In this document: in pieces, positions 1 to 13,700 of the stretch
Layout: each line of letters starts with the position of its first letter
How positions within the stretch are numbered: position 1 is the first letter of the stretch
Assembly (NCBI GenBank): GCA_963682055.1
Contig: OY821740.1
Location: 6,821,314-6,885,313, forward strand
DNA: 64,000 bases
From: Primula veris
Taxonomy: Eukaryota > Streptophyta > Magnoliopsida > Ericales > Primulaceae
Direction: 5' to 3'
Made by a program: the position numbers and the translations under genes
Notes under the pieces: generated by a model
Told to the model about the DNA's origin: nothing
Seen by the model: only the letters and a program-made list of their open reading frames with translations
Databases searched by the model: none

Positions 1-3000
1 CAACCATAACCCTAAAACAAGCACCTACACGTGGCGATTTGATTGCCATGGGTTTTGGCACAACCTCGCTTTAGTCGTGCCCTCGGCTTTATTCCTTGTT
101 TATTTAGCCTCTCATGCTAAGAAATCACCGTCTAAGCTATCTATAGAAGGTCTCATATTATTATCTCTTATTACGCCTTTTTGTGGCTTGTTAGCCTCCT
201 CAATCTCGCCTGGTGCTTCTTTCAGGTTCATATTTATTATTTTATGTTATTTTGTTATTTTTTGTTACTTGTGAATTGGGTTTAATAGACTAGTAGATGT
301 TATTAGTAGGAAGGTCTCATATTGTGAATTGTGAAGCGTGTTATTAGTAGGCTAGTAGATGTTGGAAATATTGAAAATTTATGTGTATATAATAAAAATT
401 ATGGAAAAGTTGCTGCTATAAAGTTCCATAATTTTAATTATTATTGTTTTATGTATTGTTATATCGGATTACGTGTTAATGTGGCTTTGTGAGTGTGCTC
501 AGTTTGGCTTAGTGCTTGTTTCATGTTTGTTACTTTTTGGGTTTTTTATGTTTTTGTTTTCTGTTTTTTGCTGGAAGGGAGAGATATATTATTGTTTTTG
601 GTTAGTGGTGAATTTGAAATTGAAAAAATTCCATTATTTTTTGTTCGTGGTGAATTTTGAAGTTAAAAGAAATTGGATAGTGGTGAATTTGATATTGAAA
701 GAGTTCAGTTAATTTTGGATAGTGATGAATTGAATTTTGGATAGTGCTAAATTTGAAATTGAAGAAATTTTATGAATTTTGATTATTGGTGAATTGAAAT
801 TGAAAGTACAGAGTTCACAGTGGCTATTGAAAAGATTGTAACTTTGTGTACTTGTAAAATTAAAGTGGATTTTTGTTTGGTTTAAAAAAGTAATAAATAT
901 GTAGAACTATCTTAATTGAAATTGATAGGTAAATGAATTTTATATGAGATTTGAGGAATCAAAACCTGCTAAAAGAGTGATCCTCTCGTATACTTGTATA
1001 TGAGCTGGAATATTGTTTTGGGGGAAGTGAAAGAAAGCATGCTGATTATCAGACACTAATTTGTATCAATGGAAGTGTTGCCAAGAAGGTCCTTTATGCT
1101 TTATTTATGTTGGATGATGAATTTCTCCGTAGTTGAGATGGTGCTCTAAATTCAGTAAGATAACGGTTTAGCTAGGGTTTTATTGGATAGAATGTGGAAA
1201 TACAAAAGTAAGAGAAGTTTGGATGAAGAGGCTAAAATGTTTTACTTTAATGTTAATTTAATTGGGTTAGAGAGATGATTTTGACACAATAACTTCTTAG
1301 ATAAATTACTAGACTATCTGTTCTGTGCTTTTGATGCCCTATAAGGCTATGCCACTAAGTGTTTGCATTGGTCAATTGTTGTTCTGTGTTAAATTGCAGA
1401 AATTGTTTCAAGATTTTTCAAATAGATCATTATAGTTGAGAAAGTGAACCAAAAGTCGTTTGATCGTTGTTTCGCTAGAAGTGATGCTTAATCAAATTTG
1501 AATGGATCAGAAGGAAGCCTGTGCTTATTAGACAGCTTGTTTTCCATAAATTTACAGATATTTTTGGTCTTGTATAAATTGCGTACTACATTTTGGCTGT
1601 TGTAAAAAAATATGAAGAAATAGCATTTCAAAAATCAAGTGAAGGGTGCAGGGAGAACAATCACCCTCTGCCTAACACCTTTTTAAGGGCTTTATATTCA
1701 TTGTTTCAAACTATGACCTTTCTGATACAACTTGTAGTCCTGAAATTTTGGTGATATCATAGGCTGTTAGTTTTGTCTAATAAAGTGCATTGTTGTTTGG
1801 TAGACATGTTTGTGCAAACAGTTTCCTCTTTTCCAATTGTATATGTTTTGATTCATAAGTAGCGAAATCATTAACTTGATTAAAGATCAAGTCGATAATC
1901 TTGTTTAAAAAAATATTCGGACAAGAAATGTTTTGCTTTTACTGTACTCCCTTGCCTCAAGGGGTATCTCAACTTGTGGAGAGTTTTAAATAAGACCATT
2001 AGGTCGCGCAGGTCTCAACTTTAAATCCCCATAGAGTTTGTTCCCTTTGAGGGCCATCATAGGGTCTTTCGGTCACTATAGCAGTGCTTTGGATGGAAAA
2101 AAGTCACAACCTGAGCCTTACTCTCAGGAATAGGTCAAGAGGGTCTTGGTTTGTAGGGTAATTACTTGTTGAGCCTGCAGAAAATGGAACTGTATTAGTG
2201 TAAACACGTGCAATTGCCTTTTCCCTAAATAGACACTTAAAATTTTGTTATGTTGAGGACTCAATAGAGATAGCATTCCACATTTTTTAGTCACAAAAAG
2301 TTGCTATTTTCTAGGCTTGTATATATTATAACTGGTTTCTCTATTGACAGGCTTGGGAGTGCACCCTGGGCAAGGAAACGACATGGAATGTATTATCATT
2401 ATTTACAACTTCGGGAATGCTTTTTCTTGAAGTTAGCTTAATGGCATTCTTACTCCAAGGAAACGATGTGGGTGGTTTGGAAGCTTTAACACGAACTTTT
2501 GTTGTCTCAGGGCTCATTGTTGGTTTTGATATTATTCTCAAGGTATTATAATCATTTGTATGCCGTCTCTCTCTACTTTCACAATTTCTTCGTTTTTTGG
2601 GTTTGGTGTTCGTGCTTGTTATCATTAATGTGCACATAGCTTAGGGCAAGAGACACTGAGACAATAAGGTTCTTTGTTTCATAAATTTGATAATGTGTTT
2701 ATTTGTTCAAAATATTTATTGTTTTAAAACAAAATCTTGAACTTCTTTGTCTGGGCCTATGGGGTTGTATTGTGTGTCTCGTTTCTATCCAATTTTTATG
2801 GGCTTGGTATTGTTTTATGAAGTTGACTTTTTCCCTTGGAAGAGATATTTAGGGTTTTTAATCCTGAGTAATGATTGATGGGTGCTAGCATGCTTGGTGC
2901 AAGTATTGATCAACCTCACATTAGCAGTTTAATATTATGGTGTGGTTTATCATCATTTATCATCTGTTGTAGACGTGTTCATTGATACTTTTGGTATCTG

Positions 3001-5181
3001 ATATAAATTTGGTCTTTTAAGAGATCAAACAATACTTATGCAAGCTCCATTTGTCTTTTTTTTAATGTGCTAGAAGCAAAAACTGAGTTCTTCAGGTTAG
3101 TTATTTTTTCTGCTCCTGAAAAAAAGTCTATAATGGACTTCTTTTTTCTGCCAACTGCCAAGTCACCCAGCTAGAGTTATCCTTTTTCCTCATCTCTTTG
3201 CTTTCATAGTTTGAAGAATATGTTGTTCCCATTGGTTTGTAATTGTTATAGTAATATCCTCTATTGAAGATACGGATACGGGCATCGTATCCGGTATGAT
3301 TCGGATATGGCGATACGGAAAAGTTTAAAATTTAGGATATGATACGGCTAAGATACAATCATATAGTATATATGTATGTACGTATATTTGTAGCTTAGTA
3401 CTTACTATACATAGAACAGATAGGTACATTATAACATGTATGACCCATTACTTTAATAAGCTTTCAAACTTTACCCTGAATGTTTTAAAGAAACATAATT
3501 TTTTGACTCCGCTGAATCCAAGAACATGTCAGTGAAGTATCTGTTAAGTATTGAATTGGTTAAACCTCTAACAAGCCAACGATATGCTTATTTGCTTATT
3601 TGCTTATTTGATACACGTACCCGAGTCCACTGGGTATATCCATGTTATATCGGTATCCAATACGCCACTATTTACTTTTTGGAGTATCCGTGCTACAGAT
3701 GACTGATACCCTCTTGTAGTCTTATATGCACGCACCTTTTTAGTCAGTTAACATACAACCTTTTTTCATGAAACCAAACATAAGATAAAAGGTACCACCT
3801 TTATATTCCCTTTGTTGTGTAATCAAGATTCGATTGTTACAACAGGAATTGATCCGTTGACCTGTATGTAGAGAAGTCATCGTAATGTAGACGCTCTACG
3901 AGCTGATTGATGGTTTGGCACAACTTAGTTTATCTCCTTATTCTAAGGGTGTTACTTTTGCAGGCGATCTATCTATTCGGTTTTGGAGTTCCTTTGTTTA
4001 TTGACAACTACCAAGAAGTACACAGGGCAAAGTGGGGATTGTGGGTCGTTCATAAGCTACTTCTTACTGCTGTTTATGGCATCATATTCTACATGTACCA
4101 TTCTAGCTGGAGAGAGAAGTTACCTGGTAAGTTGGTTTGTTTTGCATTTTTATTTTGTGTGGATAAAGGCAAATAACCCACATGTACTGTTAGAGTTTTG
4201 CATTTGTTTATTTTTTTACTTCCATTACTTTTGATCTGCATGCACCATTTAAGTTTTTCAGGCTACCCCTGTGCTTGTCTCTCTTGTTTCGGATAATTGT
4301 TTTTTTGGTATATGTATTATGTAATGCCTACGCAAGTATATGGTAGAGCTTAACTGGAAAAGTTTTGTAACGTTGATTCCAAAAAAAGAAAAAGGTCCAC
4401 TGACAACAGTAAAGTTGCATTTTCCCCATAAAGTTTTGTCAACCCGCATCGCTTGCTTGTGGTGCATAGGTATAAAAAATACATCAAGTATTCTTATTTA
4501 AACCCAACACGGACCATAGAATGCAAAGTCTTGACTTTAAATTTGGACTTCAAGATTGTTTCCGTAATTTATATACAGTATGGGGGTTAAATGCAAGTAA
4601 GCAAAATACCCTCAGTACCTGTGGTTATTTGCATATTACCCTTTTTTTCAAAGGTTACCTCTTAATTCGTCGGCCTTTATATATATTGTATTTCTTTTTT
4701 GTCTAAATAGCAAGACCGGCTTTCTACAAGTACATCACCATCATGCTTGGCTTGAATGCAACATCTCTGTTTGCATCCGCACTCAGTGGGCACCAGGTTG
4801 GATTGGGTTTCTGGTACGGCTTTTTCTATCTGAGATCAAATAATTTTTTTGAACCGTTGCTGCTTCTGTGCTGTTCGGACCATTATTTTTTTTTAATGAT
4901 ATTTTCCGTGTTTCTTATCTTTTTGTAGGTTATATGGCGTCACAGTTATATGTTACCACGCCTTTTATCTTCCCCTCATATATGTTACGTTCCTAGCAGA
5001 CTTTTTCCAGGTCAGCATTCTATTTTTTAGGTTTCGTTTTATTTACTTTTTGATAAATAAGATTATTCCATCTTGTTAAATGTGCACGTCACTATAAATG
5101 TAGGAGGACGACTTGCTCTTAGAAAATGTGTACTACTCAGAGATGAAAGATGCAGGTTTCTTTGACGATGATTGGGCGTGA
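1..5181 (+). CDS. TPRA1/CAND2-like seven-transmembrane protein (3' part; frameshift in first visible exon)
   Basis: Related to Arabidopsis CAND2 and animal TPRA1, integral membrane proteins proposed to be GPCR-like. Visible exons are <1-225, 2351-2542, 3964-4126, 4711-4813, 4929-5010 and 5104-5181, all with GT-AG borders and matching phases; the stop is TGA 5179-5181. Recognisable blocks are FWHNLALVV, HAKKSPSKLS, SYYAFLWLV, GMLFLEVSLMAFLLQGN, FGFGVPLFIDN, KWGLWVVHKLLLT, CYHAFYLP, TFLADFFQ and the terminus ENVYYSEMKDAGFFDDDW, which is typical of the family. The N-terminus lies off the left edge. Anomaly: codons up to about 142 read in one frame, but SHIIISYYAFLW and all later exons need the frame one base earlier, so one base is missing around 137-148. 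All other exons are clean, so this is either a recent lesion or an assembly error. Family assignment is firm; function is inferred from the family. Confidence 0.9.
226..2350 (+). other. Large intron of the TPRA1/CAND2-like gene
   Basis: A 2.1-kb intron running from GT 226-227 to AG 2349-2350. It contains a stretch at about 604-805 in which a degenerate motif, roughly gtGGTGAATTtgAAATTGAAA, recurs about six times. I see no other coding or RNA feature. Confidence 0.7.
604..805. repeat. Degenerate short tandem repeat in the first visible intron
   Basis: GTGGTGAATTTGAAATTGAA-like units occur near 604, 646, 679, 720, 745 and 787. They are imperfect and have variable spacing. Confidence 0.5.
3260..3715. 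mobile_element. Possible MITE-like element in the second visible intron
   Basis: The left edge has repeated GATACGGATACGG and CGTATCC motifs, including inverted forms. The right edge (about 3625-3700) has related GGTATATCC, TCGGTATCC and GAGTATCCGTG motifs in opposite orientation. This suggests a non-autonomous DNA element with degenerate inverted ends. I could not define exact ends or a target duplication. Confidence 0.35.
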
Positions 5182-6175
5182 CCCTGCAATTTAAAGTTGC
5201 AACTGTAAATAACTAAATATAAAGACTCAACTGTATTTGATGGTTTAGTTTTAGAGTCGTTAATTTGTCGGGAATATGGCAGTATATATCTTTCGTGGTA
5301 AGCCTTGGGCATCAATTGACAATGAATAAGCTGGTGCACAGTATACAATCTCACGTAATGGTCGATTTGGCATGCTCTAGATTTTCTCTTTTCCTTTTTT
5401 TACGTCGTTTTGTGTTGTGCTTGATAAACTAATTGTAATGGCGATAAAGGTGTAGTATAAGCTTATAGCAGTGTGTTAATGGATGTAATAGACTATTTCC
5501 TACGGAGTATAAAATCCTTTCTTGATTACAGGACTTTGGTTTGATCTTAGACTCACGTTAAAATATACTACTATCTATTAAGTTATTGTTTTATACTGAT
5601 AATCAATTTGGTGAGTTTAGAGAAGTCCATCTAAGATGCAGATCTTGAACATGAACTAGGCATATTAGTTATGCCTTCTGGACCCTGAATTCTATTTGAT
5701 CTGCTAATTAAGTATTTATTGCAATCGTTATTTTTTCTGTCAAGCTTTCAGTTCTCTGTTTTCTAGAATGATTGTATCTACTATCTAGGATACCAACTTT
5801 AATTTGTTTTGTTAATTAACAAAAAAAATGCTTACACTTGAAAAGTCTCCATAAAATTGTTTAGTATCGTATTTCTAAGCTCTCTGTTCTCGGGTTTCTG
5901 GAAGAGCTGTTCTGCAGTTTCATGTGCACCTGATGCCTGTTTTTTGATGGAGATGATTTCTTTATGTTTCTCTTAAGAGAAATCGATTATTGTTGCCACC
6001 TCGGATGCCTTTCATGGTGATTACGGTTCAAAACATATTTATGTTACAAATTTTACTTGTAAAATTAAATAAAATTGCCTTGTACACCAATTTAGGAATA
6101 AAGAGTAATGACAAACATAAACTCACGAACAAATAACGTGTTATATAACATGAGTTGTCGCCGTGTCAAGACGTT

Positions 6176-6352
6176 GGCTTTATTCACATTGTCTCTCATC
6201 TCATTTCTTCATTTAGTGTCTCCGCCTAGTTCAATAATTGAACAGTATTGTTTCCACCTAATTGGCTTTATTCACATTTGTCTCTTCTCTCATTTCTTCA
6301 TCTAGTGTCTCCGCCTAGTTCAATAATTGAATAGTATTGTTTCCACCTAATT
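6176..6352. repeat. 88-bp tandem duplication
   Basis: The segment starting GGCTTTATTCACA at 6176 is repeated at 6264 with a few substitutions. Both units contain GTGTCTCCGCCTAGTTCAAT and end with TTGTTTCCACCTAATT. No coding function seen. Confidence 0.8.
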
Positions 6353-8989
6353 TTTATATTTAACTAGTTTGCCTTCTACAATATCTTTGATCATTTTTAC
6401 CCACGTTTGGATTTGAGAAAACAACAGTAAAAGAGTAGAAAACAACTTCTTTTTTCCTTTATGCTTCATGATACTGACAAGGCAGGTGATATTGGGAGCT
6501 CAAGTATTTGATGAAAATGCAGGAATAAGCCTCATTATTTAATAACAACAAAAAGAAAGTTGCTGTTGTTTCACTTTCATAATTCATTATGGAAAACTAC
6601 CCCACCTTGATTCATTTCAACGAAAGTGTCGTTGGATTACAATAGAAACGCAGTTACCCAAATAATTGTGCGAAAGTCCCTGTTCGGATATTGACTTTAC
6701 TCAAAATATACAATTATAGAATATACATCTTTTTCCTTTGGCATTTACAGTAACGTAACAGAGGCTAAAAGGACAACAAAATATAAAGAGTACCCTAGTC
6801 AAATATTTATAATGATTTAACGTATTCTGCTATAAATTGATTAACAAATTGAATGAGCAGCTCGCGTGTGACCGTGACATGAATTCTGGACAGTTCTTTT
6901 GGCACCAGGGCACGTTTGAAAACATAACAATCTGTCTATGGACCTATGAATGATGCAGAAATAAAAACTAACAACGGTAAAAGCTAATGTTAATTACAGG
7001 CAGTCGCTTGTATTGTTGTCCAGCTGAAGATTTTAATTTTAAATTTCCATGATGTTCTTGAACTAAAATTTTCATATTTTTCCAGTGTCGTAAACATAAA
7101 AACTTTAGAAAACGAGCCATCCGTGGATTTGCAACAGATTCTTTAAATTAACCCGAAAAAATTAAATAAAAGCCTCAGTCGGCTCTTACTATGCTCGGTT
7201 TTGACATATATGCATTATTTCTTTCCTGATACATTGAAGTTTACGGTTTCAGAGAAGCCTTACCAAATTACAATCATGCCATGAAATATTATATATGCTT
7301 GCTTACCTCTCCCTTCACGCCATGAAATTTTACGGTTAAGTTACAGACTACGGGACATCGTATTCTTTACTACCTCTCCCTTCTAGTACTAATAATAGGC
7401 ATAAAAATTTATGTACATGTAGATTCTAGAGGATTGGTAACTACGTTATATGAAAATAGTAACTTATAAAATCAAGATTAATTATTTGCACACTGTTATT
7501 ACATTCCTTGTTGCACTCGCTTTTTTTAAGGTTCAATTGTTATAAAACGACTGAAAAAGCGTCGGCCATGATATTTCAGTTCAGTACCACGATACAGTTT
7601 GCAAGTTTTAATATATATGCTTTTAATATTGTCCATATAAAAAAAATGGCGAATCCATGATATTCCTCTCTTAAATTGTCCAAAGTAGGGTATAAATTAA
7701 ATAGTAGTAGCAGTTTGAATGCACGTCTTTGCAATATTCACTTTCTCATCTGGAATCTAGACCCATAATAAAAGTTATTTCTCCGTATGACTATCGAGCA
7801 CATTCACCAAATCCAAAAGGCATCAATTTTCATGGTTATGCTTGAATAAATAATTGAAAGGGCGAATGAGAATCTTGATAAAGTAAGGGAAACCAAGTAA
7901 TTACGTACAAAATCAATGAGTAACTTTTTTTATGGACAAAATCATTGATCATATTTAGTGGCCCGGATTATTAAGGTACACAATAACTTGAAAAACAAAA
8001 TACTGTAGTTTTTTCTAAAAGCAAAGATTTAGACAGGAGCGATGTTGTATACAAACAAATCTGTCTCCTAAGGGTAATTCATTATACAGAGGAAAATTAA
8101 ATCTGTGTCGGTTCTTTTCTGGAGCAATTAACACTTGGTTTTGTGAAACCGAATATTATTAAAAGTAGTTGAATACATGTAAATGGCTATAAGACTTGTT
8201 CACTTTCTTTTCGTTAGTTAGTTTAAGAGAATTACAAATGAATGTAAATTAACCAAAGTCGGACATGTTTTACCGTGACTGTTCTGATTGTTATTATATG
8301 CATGGATATTAATACTCTTCATGTTACTCCTAATTTTGCGTTACATCAGGTAAATAATTGTAATACCATTATGTAAAATGAGTAGTTTAACAATACGAGC
8401 TTAATTTATGAGCCGAACAATTTTTTTGTTAGAGATTGCTTGTTTATTACCAAACATATGATAATGTTAGATTAATTAGGGTATTTTCGTCACATTCACA
8501 TCATCCATTTCCATTAAACATAATCGGGTCACGTCACGTCATTTTTCCAATTTTTCCATCCAACGACGGTAATTTGTAATGGTACCAAACCAAGTGATAT
8601 ATTAATGAGTTGACACCAAAGCAAAATCACTATGAGTTTATAATTCACTAAAGAACATAAATTAATAGCTTAATGTACCAAACCATTTTTTTATAATTCG
8701 TGTACCAAACCAATTATTTACAAATTAAATAATTTTGGGATGGAAATAATATGATATCGTTATTATTTTTGCCATAACGTTATTGTAAATGTGTATATGA
8801 AATTTTATTAGCATCAGGGGGCTCATTCAAAAAAGTTAAACAAAGTAAAAGACTTTTATGTATTTTGCCCCCCTCCACTCCACCACACACCCCCCATGTA
8901 AGAAAAAATTATATAGAAAATTGATCACTCTCATTTAATTATTGTAGTGCACCTTTCATAAACCGTAATTTAGGTATATGTAAGTTGAA

Positions 8990-9090
8990 TATGACTATAG
9001 TATAATATTATGATAATTTTGATACAAGTTATTTATCGGTCAAAATTGCATATATTTTTATAGTGGATAATTAATTGGGAACGGAAAGAG
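8990..9090. mobile_element. Stowaway-like MITE, right half
   Basis: The sequence ends in GGGAACGGAAAGAG followed by TA (9091-9092). It contains the family's internal AATTTTGATACAAGTTATT and CGGTCAAAATTGCA motifs. The left end is not recognisable. Confidence 0.5.
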
Positions 9091-9107
9091 TATAAGATAC
9101 TATGTTA

Positions 9108-9328
9108 CTCCTCCGTCCCAAATTGTTGGGGTATACGAAACTACGTGTAATTTTGACCGACAAATAACATCTAACTTGTCGAAATCTATTTTTTTTAAAA
9201 TTAATCACATAGTTCAAATGTTTAACTATATGAACAAATTTTTAAAATTTATATTTCAATAATTTAAACACGATATATTTACCGATTAAATTTGTATGTA
9301 ACATCCCGCTTAATATTTTGAGAGAGTG
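9108..9328. mobile_element. Stowaway-like MITE, degenerate copy
   Basis: Starts with CTCCTCCGTCCCA directly after TA (9106-9107). It contains AACTACGTGTAATTTTGACC and matches the well-preserved copy at 21919-22154 internally. The right end is decayed; the boundary near 9328 is approximate. Confidence 0.55.
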
Positions 9329-9434
9329 TAAGTAGTAATTTTTATCTTAAATGTAGACCAATTGTTCATGGAGTCTCCATAAAAATGAATGTGCTTGGAT
9401 GACATCTCTAAATTAAATCTATAGCATGTTTTAT

Positions 9435-9656
9435 CGTTCCTATTTAATTATCAACTATGAAACTACGTGTAATTTTAATCGGTTAATAACTTGTACTAAA
9501 ATTATTAGAATGAAATTTTTTAAAAGTCGATCATATAGTGTAAAATTTAAATTTTATGATTAGATTTAAAAAAAATTTATTTCGATAATTTTAATATAAG
9601 TTATAAACAGATTAAAATTAAACATAATTTCATAATAAACAATTAAATAGAAACGT
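9435..9656. mobile_element. Stowaway-like MITE, degenerate copy
   Basis: Begins CGTTCCTATTTAATTATC, contains AACTACGTGTAATTTTAATC, and ends AACAATTAAATAGAAACG before TA. It is the same family as 21919-22154, with imperfect terminal inverted repeats. Confidence 0.6.
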
Positions 9657-9789
9657 ACGTACCACATATTAATTCAAATATATTATCAATAGATCAAAAT
9701 ATATAATATTATGTACAATTACAAATGTCAGTACTTGCTTACTCGCATGGTACCACTTCTGTTTTAATAAACTTTTTGGGTACCTTCTC

Positions 9790-9798
9790 TCTCTATAA

Positions 9799-9835
<37 letters not shown>

Positions 9836-10782
9836 TTACAGTATACATCGAATTACTCAAATTCCCTTGATCTCTCTCTCTCTCTCTCTATCCCACCGCT
9901 TAGCCTTCCATTGAGGTTGTTTCTCTCTCATTCTAACTCCTTTTTCTCTCTCGTATTTCTTCTATTTTCCATTTACTAAATGATTCACTGTACAATTTCT
10001 GTAAATAAACATTTTTTATTTGATTATTTCAGTTTTTATCGTCTCATTTACTTTTTTAAGCGCCCTAACTATTATTTATAACTAATTATCCGGTGGAAGG
10101 TATTTAATTCATGTTAAAAACTTTAATTCGTTATTATGAGGAGGCATGTTAAAAGTAAGGTTTTAAGGTTCTTTTTACTTTTGGTTTATATGATGGGGGC
10201 CATAATTCTATTTTTGATTATTTTTTTACTAAAATAATAAATTTTGAAATATAATTTTTTTTGGTAATATAGGGAACTTTTGTCCTCATTCTTGTTATGT
10301 ACACCGGAGTACCGTACGCCGTATATTTAGACTTGTGATTTTTCAATTTGATCATAATTGTGTTTTATTTTAATAAGGTGAATGTTTAATGAAACTTTTT
10401 GTATGATTAGGGAAATTCTGGTATCCTTTTTCGGTTGTTTGTGATTAGTTATAATTGATTTAGAGTGATGCCATCATGAACATATATGCGCGTATGTGTA
10501 TATATATGTATATATGCATTTGCAGATTTATAGATGTTTATGTAATTACAAGAGATGCTTTGAATTTTTTGGTTTTGTTTTAATTAATTTGTAAACTTTC
10601 AACCTTAGTGCTGATCATATATATATATACAAATATTTTTATGTAAGTAGGCAGATTTTTTTGTCTTTTCTTTATTAACTTGCTAGTCATGTCTATATAC
10701 TTATAATTTTGTTTTGTAACTATAGAAGGGATTGTTCTGATGCTTTTATTGTTTTAACAAACTTGCAGGATTAAACAGGGTT
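9790..10782 (+). promoter_or_regulatory. Promoter/5' leader region of the VAP2-2-like gene
   Basis: Pyrimidine-rich, with (TC)n(TA)n at about 9799-9835, (TC)n at about 9870-9890, and further CT-rich DNA to 9960, as is common in plant 5' leaders. A splice acceptor (CAG 10765-10767) just before the ATG suggests a 5' UTR intron. A plausible donor is AAG|GTATTT at 10100, but neither the transcription start nor the donor is proven. Confidence 0.4.
9799..9890. repeat. (TC)n/(TA)n microsatellites
   Basis: A TC run followed directly by a TA run (about 9799-9835), and a second TC run (about 9870-9890), in the likely 5' leader of the VAP gene. Confidence 0.85.
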
Positions 10783-13700
10783 ATGGACTCGGAGCTTTTG
10801 GATATTCAGCCTCGAGAACTTAAGTTCTTATGTGAGTTGTCGAATCTTAACCTTATGATAAATGATCAGCGTTTAGCTTAACTTTTACGTCGGATTCTGC
10901 TAACAAGGCTTGTTTGGCGGTAATTTTAAACAAATAAGCTATGTTGTTTAAGGCTGTGAAAACTATGATTTCATTCACTTAAACTTACTTCTACGTTTTT
11001 GGAAGCGACAAATTTAATTACTAAAACAAGGTATAAGCAAAAATAGTATGAGCTAAAAGCTGTAATTTAGACTTGATCGTTTTGTGTCCGGAAAGAAGAG
11101 CATCTCCTTAAACTCATGAATTATATATGAAGGGGAACTATCTTTTCTTTTCCACTTTCACGTAACAAATCCTGGTTCAAAACATAGCTTCCGTGGAAAA
11201 AAAATGCTTTTTGAAACATGTCTGCCATTTGTGCTGTGACATTCTATTGAACTGTTTGATAGAACGTTAATCACCTATGTTTGTGTTGGCCATCAAAATT
11301 AATGAAGAAAGTGATATATAAAGATCTTTTTGACTCAATATTAACCATGTCATCATAACTTGCTATCGTAACAACTCATGATTGGTCCTGTATTTTTATG
11401 TGCATGGTTATTTTTAACTCTTCAACCACTTTATTTAAAGACTCCTTATTTTAGCTGTATTAAATTTATGTGCTTGGCAACTCTGCAACTACCAATTCAA
11501 TATTGACGTATACTGCTCTCATTCTTTTGTTTCCCTTATACCAGGTTTTATGTGTAATTTACTTTTTTCTTATGCACCTAAGTGCTAAAACTGAAATATT
11601 GACTTCTTACAACTCCTACTGGAAGTGAGCACCTTCGTTCACAATTTACATGTTTGTAATTTTTGTATTTCCCAAAGATATGCGTTAAAAATATTGGCAT
11701 TTAACTAATATGCTAACATGAGATTTTCCTGTTTGTGTAGTTGAACTAAAGAAGCAGTCCTCTTGTATCATTCGGCTGGTCAATAAGTTCGACGACTATG
11801 TTGCTTTCAAGGTGCAAATAGATTTCTTTTTTCTATTTACTAAACCATTACATATGTTACGCTTTTTTTAAGCTGAATCTTGATATCAGTATACTATTCG
11901 TGTATGGCAGGTTAAAACCACTTCCCCGAAGAAATACTGTGTACGGCCAAATGTAGGCATTCTGAAGCCTAAAGCGTTTTGTGATTTCACTGGTATGTTT
12001 GCAAACGATTGATGTATTTCTAAATTAAAGATGGTCATATTTTAGCAAAGATGAAGTTAATTTACTGGAAAGTTTTTAAAGTAAATTTTTTAATAGCATG
12101 GGTTTAGGTGGCTTATGTCAAGCTGATTATCAGACTAGAAGAATAGCATCATGCGCACCAAACTTAAAAAAAAAAATAGCAAATTGTATGGGGAGAAGTT
12201 GAGAATAAATACGTTGAGAATAATATATAAACTGCTTGCACTTTGATAGCATGTAATCTGTGTAACACAACCTTTAACTGTACAAAGCGTCTTCACTTTT
12301 ATAGATGAGTGTATATTTGAATTATGTTGCTCGTTTTTATATATCGTTGATATTGTAATTTATGTTATCTTAGTCACGATGCAAGCACCAAAACAAGAAC
12401 CTCCGGACATGATATGCAAAGATAAGTTCTTAGTTCAGAGCACAGTTGTTCCTGCTAGCACAACCGATGATGATATAACTTCAAAAATGGTATGTTTTAA
12501 TGCTTGTCACGTGAAAAAATTGTATTTTTTCTATATCGGAAAAATTATTCTATGTACACAACATACCACCATATTTAAAAATCTTACACCAGTCTACAAA
12601 AAATTGCCATTAGTATGCTCAAGTTGCATTTTCTGATGTTTCAGTAAACTACAAAGGAAAACAATCATAGCTCGGGGACTAAATTAGAGAAAAGAAAAAC
12701 ATAGGTTGATTGAATAATGAGCAAAATATAAAGAAGAATGATATTACAGTGTATACATTATTTGTTCTGTAACAATTTTAGTATCCTGACCCATAATTTT
12801 ATTTCAATTCGGTTCACGATGTGTAATAAAAGTTTAAAATCGTCAAGAGATGTTATGTTAGTGTATTAACTGCTGAATTTTCTAGGTGGTTGTATGAACT
12901 CGAAATAAGGTAGTACTGTATGCATACAAAACCCTTCTATATAGGTTTCTCATAATTTATCTTCCAGTTTGTCAGAGAGGATGGCAGATACATTGAGGAA
13001 GTAAAGCTGAGAGTTGTCCTTCTTAGCCCCCCTAACTCTCCGATACTATCACCAATTAATGCGATATTGAAGCAGGATCCACTGCTCGAAACTTCAAAAA
13101 TGAAAAATAATGCATTGCTTAAAAATGAAAGCTATTCCCCAAATAACCAGGTAAGAGGTTTCTTCATCTACTTGGCATACGGTTTTCCTTTACCTTATCC
13201 TTTTGCAACTTGTCATTTTGTAGTGGTCATCATTCATCAACTTTAAAATATCCATCCTTTTAGTAAAAATACTTCAAGACCTCAGAGTAAAATATAAGTT
13301 CAAGTGTGGAATTCTCAATCCGCTTTTGTCTAGGTTTATAAATCAAATTTGGCGTCTACCTATATTGATCATATAGTGGTTATTTTTTGTGTATTTTATG
13401 TTGAAACGGCTGTTCTTTCTGATATTGGAGTATGATGAATTTTCTTAACTATTGTTATTACAGGTAGCTGAGAATGTGGTGGAGACTAAAGTAACCGATA
13501 GCGAGGTGGTAAATTCAATAAAGAGTGGGAACTTTAAAGTTGTAGATAGCTTGCGGAATGAGGAGTATTCCCCAAATATTCAGGATTGTAGAACTCTCAA
13601 TCATGTGAAAGATGAGGAGCATCCTTCGAATAATACGGACAATGTAACTCTTAATTTTTTGAATGGTGGTGACATTCCGCATAAGCACTATGACACTGTT

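Larger units (their letters stand above)
5182..9790. other. Intergenic region between the TPRA1/CAND2-like and VAP2-2-like genes
   Basis: AT-rich, with no supported gene. It contains the 3' UTR and downstream flank of the first gene, an 88-bp tandem duplication at 6176-6352, and a cluster of Stowaway-like MITE remnants between about 8990 and 9656. The last few hundred bases probably include the promoter of the next gene. Confidence 0.6.

Noticed and set aside
2341..2637. 98-codon minus-strand ORF
   Set aside because: Antisense to a strongly conserved exon of the TPRA1/CAND2-like gene.
9669..9979. ORFs over the CT/TA-rich tract on both strands
   Set aside because: Simple-sequence artefacts (Leu-Ser or Arg-Glu runs).
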